Both the position numbers and the translations under genes were made by a program. Below are positions 22,152 to 31,582 of a stretch of 64,000 nucleotides of DNA, piece after piece. This DNA comes from Chlamydoabsidia padenii. Lineage: Eukaryota > Mucoromycota > Mucoromycetes > Mucorales > Cunninghamellaceae. The notes beneath the pieces were generated by a model that did no database searches, was not told the origin of the DNA, and was given only the letters and a program-made list of their open reading frames with translations. The stretch is taken from positions 868,001 through 932,000 of the forward strand of contig JAIWND010000008.1 of NCBI GenBank assembly GCA_025330725.1, in the 5' to 3' direction. The stretch's first letter is position 1. Each line of letters begins with the position of its first letter.

Positions 22152-22446
22152 TCCTTTTAACTTGAATAAATCCTTAATGTAATTATAGAACATGATTTTA
22201 TTAAATAAACAATGTGGGTGGATTGACGGGCAACAAATTAAAATGCTTGTAAGGTGGACGGGATAGGAAAGTGATTAGCTCCTTCCCTTCTTTAAGGAGT
22301 ATCTTGTTTACTTTGTCTTTTACATAAATCTCACTAGTCTTTATAACCCCCTTTTTGATCATATGAAAAAAAGTCATTCTTTCTTCTTCTTCAAATCGTA
22401 TTTAAAAGAAAGATAGAATTAATATACATTACTTGTTGCAACAGAT

Positions 22447-23742
22447 ATGAATTTGTTTCGATCCCGTATTATATTAAGAAGAGTGTTGATCACTGCCTTC
22501 TTCATCATTACGCTACTAGCAGTCATTGGTATGTATATCCATTATCACCAATACAGGAACAACTTTATACATACACTAACCATTCATCATATCGAAACAA
22601 AAAAGTACCTACATGGAATATATATATGGGTGAAGGAAGGTAAAACTGGGAAATGAAAAAGACCTCCTGTATCTTATGTATATACTAAAGCCATTCTTTT
22701 TCAAATACAAAGGGAAACGTTCTTGATCGATTATACAAATCCTTCAAGTAATCAAAGCCAATCAATGATGGTTGATGCATCTATATTAGATGTCGACTTT
22801 AACAAAAAAACATACCTTATTCATTTTATTTTGAAACCGAATGGTTCACTCGTTAACTCACAGGGGCAATTAACGTAAGCATCAACCTAAAAATGGAAAC
22901 AAATCAGCATGAATGTCGGCGTTTAAAATGGTTTCCATTGTCCTGTCTTTTATCAATAGGTACGACACCGTGCTATCCATATCACCTTCACAGCAAAAGT
23001 ACATATATCATGCAGGCGAAACATTTATTTCGTTACAAGTACAGCTTCATTATGATGATGGTAACCCCATTGATTATCCTTTCGATCGATATACTGGGTC
23101 TTTTCAACTAGAAGCCAACACCATTCTCCCTCCCAGCAATGACATCAATGCGACCATGTCAGTCGATCCTACCACCAATTCAAAAAATAATCAAACTCAA
23201 TGGATTCCACTTTCTTTTCGCCTCGAAGCAAGTCTTACCTCTTTCAGTTTCGAGCCCACGTTTAGCACGCTTAAACGGAGTTTGAATCTCAAGATAATCA
23301 CGGCACGTTCCACCACCACCCTTGGATTCAGCATCTTTATGTGCTTACTGATGTGGGCTCTATCGCTTGTCATGGCTATCTTTGGCTACCAAGTACTTTT
23401 CCACCGTCGATCGGTCGATGTCCATGCTTGCATGTTGGGTATCACCATGTTGTTTGCCCTCCCCGCTTTAAGATCTGCACAACCAGGTATTCCCGACGTA
23501 GGATGTATCTCAGATGTCCTGGGATTCTATTGGTAAGTGAAACAGAAAGAGGTTGTTTCAGGCAAATAAACATTTTTTTTTTCTTTCTCAGGAACATGGC
23601 TATCATCGCTCTAGTAAGTATCACCATGTTGGCCTGCTGGATTGCAAGATGGGGTCCAGATGAAGAGAAACAACCAACACATATCACTACTACTGATTCG
23701 AAAATGACATCAGTCCAACATATTGAACGTTTTGATCCTTAA
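22447..23742 (+). CDS. DUF4436-family membrane protein
   Basis: Multi-exon membrane protein of about 390 residues. The N-terminus is a signal-anchor (RVLITAFFIITLLAVIG, residues about 12-28). The middle is a soluble, non-cytosolic domain containing YPFDRYTGSFQLEA, the motif typical of DUF4436. At least three C-terminal transmembrane segments follow (FSIFMCLLMWALSLVMAIF; ACMLGITMLFALPALRSAQPGIPDVG; and the last exon, MAIIALVSITMLACWIA). The FALPALR-QPGIP-VG signature is diagnostic of the family, whose biochemical role is unknown. The first intron boundaries are not certain; the intron upstream of the main exon (about 22876-22960) contains a diverged motif copy (22916-22929). Confidence 0.82.
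22916..22929 (+). promoter_or_regulatory. Variant motif copy TCGGCGTTTAAAAT inside an intron
   Basis: Identical over 14 bases to the copies at 25526-25539 and 50840-50853, which lie upstream of the Nnf1-like and Grainyhead genes. Here it falls in an intron of the DUF4436 gene, where it could act as an internal promoter or be a chance or relic copy. Confidence 0.45.
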
Positions 23743-23794
23743 ACTTTTACCCATGCACAATAAAAAGAAAGGTCCAAATGGGGTTTGAATGCTC

Positions 23795-23808
23795 ATTTCA
23801 AATCCCGG
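23795..23808 (-). promoter_or_regulatory. Recurrent motif copy, 98-111 bp upstream of DUF4442 gene
   Basis: On the minus strand CCGGGATTTGAAAT with the exact core. Here the motif points away from the downstream gene and lies just past the DUF4436 stop codon. Confidence 0.6.
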
Positions 23809-23905
23809 CCACCGTCCCCACCCAAAATTTCCCTCGTTTTCGATTTCTCCCTTTCTCTCTTTTTCTTTCCCTTTTGAAATCAGAAAATAAAAAAAAGTAG
23901 GCGAA

Positions 23906-24884
23906 ATGACTTCCCAGCAGTCAGCTTTAGCTCAAGCATTATACCAACACTTTCAAGCAACTATACAACTCATCCAGGCAGCCTTGGCATTAGAATGGAC
24001 CATCTTGACACGATTTATTGTTGGGGTAATTGTGGCAACGATCCTTTCGATTCTATATCTGGTGTGGACCTTGCGTGATTCTCAACAACCTCTCCATGTC
24101 TGGGAAAAACTAAATAAACCATTGATCAAACTCTTCCGACCCAAGCTATTTGCCTTTTTACTGTCAGGAGTGAACCCTTATGTTGGCAGCATTGGTAACA
24201 TTTAAAAAGAAGAAGAAAAGTAGAGTAATCTTGTGTATGTATGATACTGACTTTTTCTTTTTTTTGTTGACTATAGATCTTCGTGTATCCACTTTCTCAA
24301 AAGGATTCTGTACCGGTATTATGCGTGTAAGTATGGGATTGTATAAGGAACACAAATAGGCTGCTTGGGATTTTTTTTTTTTTTTTTTTTTTTAAAAAAA
24401 AGATACTGTTTCGTAGGATCGACATAAAAACCGAAATCCATTTAAAAGGCAAGTCATTCAAAAAAAAAAAAAAAAGATAAAGGATCACTTGATATGTTTA
24501 TTCTAACCATCTTGTTTTACATGATAGTATTCATGCTACTGCTTTAGCCACTTTAGCTCAAACCGTGGGTGAATTGGCATTACTTAGTACCTTAAAACCC
24601 AAGGATCGTGCTATCTTGTCATCAGTGAAAATGGAGGTAATACCACAAATAAACTAGGTAAAATGGATGACTAACGATTCCAATCCTGTTTTTTGGGGGG
24701 ATGGAAACGGGTCTAGTTTAAGAAAAAAGCTAGAGGATTATTGACGGCATCTTCCGACTTTACACCACCATCAACAAACGAAGAATCGAACGAAGCAAAT
24801 ACGGTTGTAGTTATCAAGGATCGATTATTGGATACTGTCGCTGTGGCTCATCTTGTATGGAATGTCAAACGAAGTGAAGCATAA
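23906..24884 (+). CDS. DUF4442 hotdog-fold thioesterase-like protein
   Basis: About 240 residues in five exons. The N-terminus has one membrane segment (TRFIVGVIVATILSILYLVW, residues about 33-52). The rest looks like a DUF4442 hotdog domain: an entry with KLFAFLLSGVNPYVGSI, the central helix NPFKSIHATALATLAQTVGELALL that in the family faces the acyl-thioester pocket, and the strands FKKKARGLLTASSDF and the C-terminal RLLDTVAVAHLVWNVK. Family members are thioesterase-like; substrate unknown. Two introns contain facing T and A runs (24370-24392 and 24458-24475). The start follows a T-rich leader. Confidence 0.75.
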
Positions 24885-25673
24885 ATATCCTCCCTTGTCC
24901 ACTACCTATGTGTCATTTACTTTTAGATATATCTTCCCCTTTAGTATATAACTTGTTTTTATATATATATCTTGCATTAAACCAATCTCTTTATGACTAA
25001 AACGCAACCTTTTGACCTATACAAATTAATGTCATCGTAATCTGTGGGGATCCCTCATACCAAAGGTAAGTAGAAATAATAATGAATCATGAATGGAAGG
25101 ATATTCATTCGGTGGTGATACATATTATTCTGGGCTTTGGACAATGACGCATATCAGGTAAAAAATAGGTTAGTAAGTATTACTCACCAGAAATCCAGCG
25201 GGGCGGGGGGAGGGAGTCATACTTCCATTTATGAATAGGTAATCTACAGGAGCACTCAGGACAAACTATATTAAAAAATGATTAACGCTATATCTAATAG
25301 TTACATTATATATGGATGGATATTGATTAGTAAATTACTTTTATGCATATATACAAGAGGATAGGTTAACTGACTCTACGATTTTGACAAATGGGGCCTG
25401 TGCTGGGGTTTGTACCGAATAGTTTTTACCCTAATACAAAATAGGTTAGATATTATTCTCTTTACATAAGTTTTTATTAGTCCTCTTCTTATTGCTAATA
25501 AATTCGACACCCAAAAACCAACATATCGGCGTTTAAAATACACTTTGCCTGCTTGCGGCATGAAATGGGGAATGGGTGACTTTTTTTTTCCTCCCCCACC
25601 AGATTTAAAAGCCAAAATGATTATTTGTGCACCTCTTTCTTTCCTTCACCTCTCGCTTATATCCTTCACAGCA
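24885..25673. other. Intergenic DNA between DUF4442 and Nnf1-like genes
   Basis: No gene recognised. A G-rich patch (25198-25214) and a short AT microsatellite (about 24960-24970) are present. The variant motif (25526-25539) is the likely promoter element of the next gene. Confidence 0.4.
25526..25539 (+). promoter_or_regulatory. Variant motif copy, 135-148 bp upstream of the Nnf1-like gene
   Basis: TCGGCGTTTAAAAT, oriented toward the gene. Confidence 0.55.
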
Positions 25674-26469
25674 ATGCCCGAACAAAGTCTTATCGAACAA
25701 CGCAAAGAACGATTTTACAACCTTTGTAGCGAATACATTGATGAAATGGTGGTCATTTTAGGGTAACGACAAGAAAAGAAAAGAAAACAACACAATCAAC
25801 ATAAATCTAACGAACCCCTTTTTTCTAGTTACGAACAACTGGAATGGGCTTTCCCTCAAGAATATACCAAGGGTGCCGATCTCAAAGCTGCATCTGAACA
25901 AATGACTACTTATGCAAGACAACATTTACAGGTAATTAGTGAAAGCGACGATAATGAAAACTGACCCCTTCCTTCTTTCCTTTTTAAATACAGAATAGCT
26001 TTGATGCGATATGGGAAGAAGGAACTATAGTGAAAGGGTTAGAACAATTGGAGACGGCGCTCAACAATGACAATGACTATGATGAAACTAATCTCTTGAC
26101 GTTACCAAATGCTGGCTCTCGTACTGGACCTATCACAAAGTAAGTACTATAAAAATAAAATAAAAAGACAAACTAACCCTTCTCTTTTTTGATGATATAG
26201 ATTGGTGCCTACTCCGGAACAAGTGGTACGGGCGGTCATGTTCAAGTTGAAAATGAAAAAACTACAGGAACTACGTGAATTACAGGAAAAGGTAAATTAC
26301 AGCATAAAGTAATCAACTATTCTTACAACAATAACCCTTTGTATAGTTACGAAAAGAAAATCGACTCAAAATGATCGAAGTACAGCAAAAGCAAAAGGAA
26401 CTGGCTGAAGTAATGGCAACACCTACTCCTTCGATCAACCTGCCACCATTCGACTATGGCTCTCATTAG
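25674..26469 (+). CDS. Nnf1/PMF1-like Mis12-complex (MIND) subunit
   Basis: About 170-180 residues in five small exons, almost entirely helical. The order of segments fits Nnf1/PMF1: an N-terminal helix with RKERFYNLCSEYIDEMV, a helix around YEQLEWAFPQ, the block SFDAIWEEGTIVKGLEQLETAL, which parallels the human PMF1 segment containing EISEIKAEGNLEAVLNALDKI, and a final coiled coil (RAVMFKLKMKKLQELRELQEK). In the MIND complex this subunit pairs with Mis12 and links CCAN proteins to Ndc80 at the outer kinetochore. The identification is by pattern, so another coiled-coil protein remains possible. The ATG at 25674 is the first in a good pyrimidine-rich context. Confidence 0.6.
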
Positions 26470-26486
26470 TATATAGGAATACCACC

Positions 26487-26490
<4 letters not shown>

Positions 26491-26522
<32 letters not shown>
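26491..26522. repeat. (TA)n microsatellite
   Basis: Sixteen TA units in the 3' untranslated region of the Nnf1-like gene. Confidence 0.9.
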
Positions 26523-26523
<1 letters not shown>

Positions 26524-26981
26524 CAGTATTGGTAGATAGTAGTATAGTAATACCTCCCCCCCATATTTACACATGTAGTATTAGTATGGATTGTAATAAA
26601 GTTTTTATATATATTCATGTACTGTACAACATGTGATGTGGATCCTTATGATCTTTTCCTTTGGGAAATCTCTTGGGTTTGATTAGAGGATCTTATCAGT
26701 GAATGGATGAGATTGAAAGATCTGGGTTTGATTGGTCAAGGTTATATCTCAATTATGGTACAGTATCCACCTTGTCTTTGACTGATGATGATGGTGGTGG
26801 AAGAATGACCTGATTGTTGAACTTTTTTAGTATGGTGCATAGACATATATGCAAATAAAAGAATGAAACTCCACTCTTCATCATCATCACTTTGAGCCAT
26901 CAAAAATCGTAAAAGAGGCTGAATGGTGGTTAGTAATCTTCCATAAAGGAGATTTCTCTTCCGCTAGGGGGGAATACTGTT

Positions 26982-27074
26982 TGATAAGCGCAAAACAATC
27001 ATCTTATCAAATTATTACAAAACGGGCGCTTGCGGAGTTTTTGTGCCCTCGGTTAGTATCTGATGCGCTTATCA
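26982..27074. promoter_or_regulatory. Cluster of GATA-factor sites in the GATA gene's own promoter
   Basis: Three GATAA cores lie within 93 bp: TGATAAGCGC (26982-26991), ATCTTATCAA (27001-27010) and GCGCTTATCA (27065-27074). The first and last are a perfect 10-bp inverted repeat. They lie 250-340 bp before the start codon of a GATA zinc-finger protein, which suggests autoregulation. Confidence 0.6.
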
Positions 27075-27321
27075 TGAGCCAATGAAAACTGTGTTCATTG
27101 CCCGATCTATAAAAAACATTTTTTTTTTTTTCTTTTTCTTTTGCGTTTCTTTCTCCCCAAATCTTCTCATTGTCCGTGTTATTGTTTGGGTAAGTAAATA
27201 ATGATAAATACAGTTGTAACTATAATACCAATGAATGACTATTTACTAAACATACTTTTTCTTCTTCTTTTATTACTATGGCAGCACTCTTCTTCTCTGA
27301 TTCATTAAACACCTCGCCAAT

Positions 27322-28638
27322 ATGACGGTCAAATCTCCTCATTACAACAAACCATCAACGTCAACCAGTGTAGATTCTTGTCACAAGTGTCCGTTTATAT
27401 CAACCACCAACACCACCACGACTTTGGACATTTCCCAAGTACCGTCAACTGATCCAGCCGTTCCTTCGGCTTACCAAGTCCAGTCCTCCTCGTTGTCTTC
27501 TTTAGCAACCACTGGCTTCGACCAACGACTCTTCGAAACTTCCAACAAGAACAACAGTAATACTATCAACAAAGATGGTACTATGAATGGACTTGAACCG
27601 TGCAACTCCAGTGTTGCGACATCGGCTATTGGAACCACTTCTTTGACTTGTTGCTCGAATTGTGGCACCACCACCACTCCTCTATGGCGACGATCTCCTC
27701 AAGGCCAAACTATCTGTAATGCATGTGGACTTTATCTCAAAGCTCGGAATACAACACGGCCTCCTGGATTGAAACGCCATTTGACAACATCTTACACCGC
27801 AAGTACTTTTGGTTCCACCACTCCTATCAAGCGACGACCTTTAGCACTTGCTCCGGCTCCAATTGTGATAACAGCACCAATCTTTCGAGCGACACCTTCT
27901 TCTTCAACTCTCGTAGCACATTCTCCTCCTCCTCTCTGCAGCCCTTTGGATGATACTAGCTCGGATGATCAAGATGAATCATTGTCTTCTGATACGGATG
28001 GAGCAACAACACCTCGTGCTATGATCTGCTTCAATTGTAATACATCCACCACTCCTCTTTGGCGACGTGATGGTGCAGGTAACACTATCTGTAATGCTTG
28101 TGGACTCTATTACAAACTACACAATGTACATCGACCTATCACCATGAAACGATCCACCATCAAACGGAGAAAACGAGTAGCCGTACCAGCCATCATGACA
28201 ATGGAATCATCATCTACAGCAGGGAATAATAAACGACCATTGGATACCGACACAACAACACCTGTAACCAAGAAACGATCTATCGACACTGTGGGACTTG
28301 TGGCAGCACCCATGACTTTGCGCAACGTTGCTGAACCAGTGGAACCTGACGCCTTTCTCCATCGGTACCCTCTTCTTCCTTCACCACCATTACATCCTAT
28401 GAAATCATCCAACATTGCCGACTTGTTGAATCCACCTGATTGTCAAATATTGCCACCCATCTCATTACCTTCACCACCAATGGTCTCGTATGATACCATG
28501 CCATTCACCACCTCTCTGGAAGCTCATCGTCACGAATTACGTCGCAAGGTCTCGAATCTGACTTGTATGTTGACAAGGACCACTGCCATGTTGGAAAATA
28601 TCGATCAAGTCATGGCTGCCACTGGTGATCGGCACTAG
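27322..28638 (+). CDS. Two-finger GATA transcription factor, SreA/Fep1/URBS1 type
   Basis: 438 residues, coding part without introns. Finger 1 (around residues 110-135) is C-x2-C-x17-C-x2-C with [21 protein letters not shown]. Finger 2 (around residues 236-260) has [21 protein letters not shown] followed by a basic ending, [11 protein letters not shown]. These arms are characteristic of fungal siderophore/iron repressors (SreA, URBS1, Fep1), which bind GATA sites and repress iron-uptake genes when iron is plentiful. The cysteine-rich Fe-sensing stretch usually found between the fingers is absent: only one Cys lies between them. A C-terminal helical segment ([26 protein letters not shown]) could be the coiled coil seen in that family. 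Iron regulation is therefore likely but not proven. Confidence 0.85.
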   Translation: MTVKSPHYNKPSTSTSVDSCHKCPFISTTNTTTTLDISQVPSTDPAVPSAYQVQSSSLSSLATTGFDQRLFETSNKNNSNTINKDGTMNGLEPCNSSVATSAIGTTSLTCCSNCGTTTTPLWRRSPQGQTICNACGLYLKARNTTRPPGLKRHLTTSYTASTFGSTTPIKRRPLALAPAPIVITAPIFRATPSSSTLVAHSPPPLCSPLDDTSSDDQDESLSSDTDGATTPRAMICFNCNTSTTPLWRRDGAGNTICNACGLYYKLHNVHRPITMKRSTIKRRKRVAVPAIMTMESSSTAGNNKRPLDTDTTTPVTKKRSIDTVGLVAAPMTLRNVAEPVEPDAFLHRYPLLPSPPLHPMKSSNIADLLNPPDCQILPPISLPSPPMVSYDTMPFTTSLEAHRHELRRKVSNLTCMLTRTTAMLENIDQVMAATGDRH

Positions 28639-29119
28639 CATAGTCTTTTATTATATATATATATATATATATACATAGTTTACTTGATTATCATCCTTCC
28701 CACTTTGTCTTCTTTAAATAAAGATTATCAATAAGATAATATACTCTTAAAACATTTGTGTTGGAACCCTCATCAGGGAAAGTCAGTCGATGGGTTTGGT
28801 GTGGTACAGGCTGACTACAACCATCTAAAATGCTGACCCTTTCTAAAAAGCAATCCTATAAATAGTCAGATCAAACATTGGAGAGAAGCACTTCCCGCGG
28901 AAAGGGAGTGCTATATTCTCACAGAGTCAACCAATCATTTTTGTCTATTGACTTCTTTAGGCGGGGTTTGACCTCCCCCCTTTTTTTAATTCTTTCCTGT
29001 TTTTTTTTTTCTTCTTCTTTCTCTTTCTCTTTGTTGTTGCTTGGTGTCTTAATCTATACCCTTTTTTATTTTATTTTAAAACTCTCTCTCTCATTTTGTA
29101 CAATACGTTGACTTCTCCA
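28639..29119. other. Intergenic DNA between GATA and bHLH genes
   Basis: GATA-gene 3' end with a short (TA)n run (28653-28673), then the bHLH promoter with a weak motif copy (GGCGGGGTTTGACC, about 28960-28973) and a T/C-rich leader. No other gene seen. Confidence 0.4.
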
Positions 29120-29972
29120 ATGAACTCCTTTTTAATGGAATACGACGAAAACTATGTGGCGGGACAACATAAAGCATCGAGCACGACCAGTCTGGACAGT
29201 GGCGATCATCCTCCGTCTCTTTATACAGGCCAAGCCAACTCTTGCTCCAGTCTCAGTGATCTCGATGAACCACTTGGTTTTATAGAAGGTAAAAAATAAA
29301 GTCTTGATTCTTACTCCCACAACCAAGTTAATGAACATCCCTATTTTTTCACTCTAGGTCACAATGAACAACAACAATCTACCTCCTCCGGCTCATGGTA
29401 CGACTCTTCAAGACTGGTGACTCAAAAAGTAAGGTTTTGATCTTTTCCGAAAACAAGGTTACTAAGATCTTTTCTCTTTCTAGGAACAGGTCGAATCGAA
29501 ATCCTTACCGAGTCTAGACGAAAAACGGGTCCATCATATCGCTTCAGAACACAAACGACGACAAAGTATTCGATCAGGATTGGCACGACTCATCGAATGG
29601 GTCCCTCACCTCAAACACAATAGTAAAAAAAGCACCATCCTCTTCAAAACAGCGGATTATATCAAACGAACACAGAAACGCAACATTGCCTTACGGAATC
29701 GGTTACTCTTACTCCAACATCGTATCCAAATCAAACAACTGGAACAACAAGTAGTGGAACAACAGGAATTACTATTACAACACAACATACCAGCCATTAT
29801 TGTCCCTCATGATGATGATGATGATATATCTTCTATTCCTTGTCTGAATATTCCTGCAGATGAAGAGTTTGGTAACGAATCCTTGCTGCGCGAACAATTC
29901 TTATGTTGTGGTAAACTGAAATTGGATCAACACCAGGCCGCCTTTGATATAGATAGATACCTTATGTTTTAA
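29120..29972 (+). CDS. bHLH transcription factor, E-box class B
   Basis: About 235 residues in three exons. The N-terminal half is polar and Ser-rich. The bHLH domain begins after RVHH and has HIASEHKRRQSIRSGLARL as basic region and helix 1. His, Glu and the Arg pair occupy the positions that contact CACGTG in class B factors such as Max and Pho4. Helix 2 is STILFKTADYIKRTQKRN, followed by a leucine-rich coiled coil (LRNRLLLLQHRIQIKQLEQQ) and an acidic tail with a poly-Asp run. Targets unknown. The ATG at 29120 is the first in the leader. Confidence 0.85.
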
Positions 29973-30450
29973 TATGACACCCTAGTTTATGATATCCCCT
30001 CCCCTTACCTTCATCCTATTGTATGTGTAATGTAAACTATTCTAATAAATAAAACTAGTTGATTACTTCTATTTGGGACTACTATACTGATAATCGGTGA
30101 AGAACATGTCACTCACCTTTTCTTTTTAATCTTCAGCTCCAACAGAACACTCATTAGCTTTTATAAAAAATAGCATTCATTGATTTTTAACAAAGTTAAA
30201 CCATTTTCCCATCTCGTTAATTAGCCCTTGGCTCTGTCACCCTATCCATGCACAGGCATTCGTTTCAAAACCCGATAATACTGAAGGTTCCTTCTTTCAC
30301 ATTTCAAGATGCCCCCCCACACACACACACAAAAAAAAAGAAGTAGATGTAAAAAGAGATTTATTTATAAATGTTTATTCATCTATTCTACAAAGTATCA
30401 CCTAAACCAAGGTATCATACCAATCATCCATCGAAGAGAGTGAAGCCATG

Positions 30451-31131
30451 TCAGTTAAACCGATCTATTATTACCATTTGGCCCCCTATCTTGTTCCAGA
30501 AGGGTAATTGATTAACCAACGTCCATATCACCGTATAATCATTCCAACACGAGTAATCACCTGTTTTTACGTGATCATTCCTTTCTATCTGGTAGATCAG
30601 CTGTCTATACTATAAGGACAAAGAGAGAGAAAGTTGCTGGGATGGTTTACCTGTACCTTAATAAGAGGATGCCCTCGTTTTTGTTGTTCCTATCCATTAA
30701 AGTCAGTTCATCTAAAAGTTGTTACAGTCTTATAAACCCTTCCCATTATTATACCAGAGTTGAGAGTTGGTTGTATTCCCCAAAGACACAAGCTTAACTT
30801 GTCAGAATGTCGAGCAAAGAGGACCAGAAAAGGTTGATGTTTAGTCAAAGTGGAAGATACAATGATAACTAAGTGGCGAGTTTGTCGCAACAATCCAAGT
30901 CTTGATATATTATAATATGTTTACTATCGGAGGTTATTCGCTGAAAGTCAATCGAGTTGGATACTTGATGGAAAGAAGAAGACGGAGAAAATCACTTTTG
31001 AAAAATTGAATATCAAAGAAATCTGGGGTAGATTCAAATCCCGCTTTTCTAAAAATAGCAAAAGCATGATGTATCTGCATTTTAAAATACTCACGTTTAT
31101 AATGGAGCATCGTTTCATTGGTAATGATCAT
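30451..31131 (-). other. Possible multi-exon gene, structure uncertain
   Basis: On the minus strand a 65-codon frame from 31131 (with MLHYKREYFKMQIHHAFAIF and FFDIQFFKSDFLRLLLSIK) looks protein-like. Further on, a frame reading EQQKRGHPLIKVQYRQLIYQ, then SCWNDYTVIWTLVNQLPFWN, and ending at a TGA at 30451-30453 is reached by splices with good donors, branch sites and acceptors. AATAAA lies shortly after. Between them two frames compete (one includes LVIIVSSTLTKHQPFLVLF), and I could not find one consistent set of exons. It may be a real gene, or one that is decaying. No family recognised. Confidence 0.3.
31032..31044 (-). promoter_or_regulatory. Recurrent motif copy (GCGGGATTTGAAT on minus strand)
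   Basis: Exact GGGATTTGAA core. It lies inside the possible minus-strand gene at 30451-31131 (read there as AGFES), so either that frame or the regulatory role of this copy is wrong, or both are right by chance. Confidence 0.45.
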
Positions 31132-31149
31132 GTGGTAATATGAACATTA

Positions 31150-31196
<47 letters not shown>

Positions 31197-31407
31197 GTCA
31201 GGCCCCGTTTATGCAGCATGAACTGACTTTTTATTCAGCGAAGATCGGTTACTGCCAATAGTAGCCATTTCCTGGGAATTTCATATCCAGCGCAGTGGCT
31301 GAGAGACCAGTGGCTTGATTGCCCTGACTGGATGAAAAAAATAAAGGTCCAGCCTTTTCGTCTCTCTTTTTCCCGCTATCAAATAATAAAGTTGACAAAA
31401 TTCGATC

Positions 31408-31551
31408 ATGGTCAGCGCTATTAACGTCAATCCAACTACTGAAGAAACCGAAAAGGTTATTGTAGAAACTCAAGTTGTGCCTGCTCCCATTCCCAAGGTG
31501 AATGTCTGGCAAGTCAAACAAACAGCTAAAACCAACCCTCTACCTGGTAAG

Positions 31552-31582
<31 letters not shown>

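Larger units (their letters stand above)
26470..27321. other. Intergenic DNA and GATA-factor promoter with a 5' UTR intron
   Basis: The last 340 bp form the promoter of the GATA gene. A T-rich start-site region (27118-27140) is followed by a leader with an apparent intron (donor GTAAGTAAAT at 27190, acceptor GCAG at about 27284). A CCAAT box lies at 27079-27083. The window-wide motif is not clearly present here. Confidence 0.45.
29973..31407. other. Intergenic DNA with motif copies, a T44 tract and a possible small gene
   Basis: Includes motif copies at about 30263-30276 (GTTTCAAAACCCGA) and 31032-31044, a T44 run (31152-31195) about 210 bp upstream of LARP1, and coding-like minus-strand fragments described separately. 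The first 100 bp are the bHLH 3' flank. Confidence 0.4.

Noticed and set aside
22385..22420. U5 snRNA-like phrase (CTTCTTCAAATCGTATTTAAA)
   Set aside because: Only a short loop-like stretch resembles U5; the stem, downstream Sm site and lengths do not fit, and it is the leader of the DUF4436 gene.
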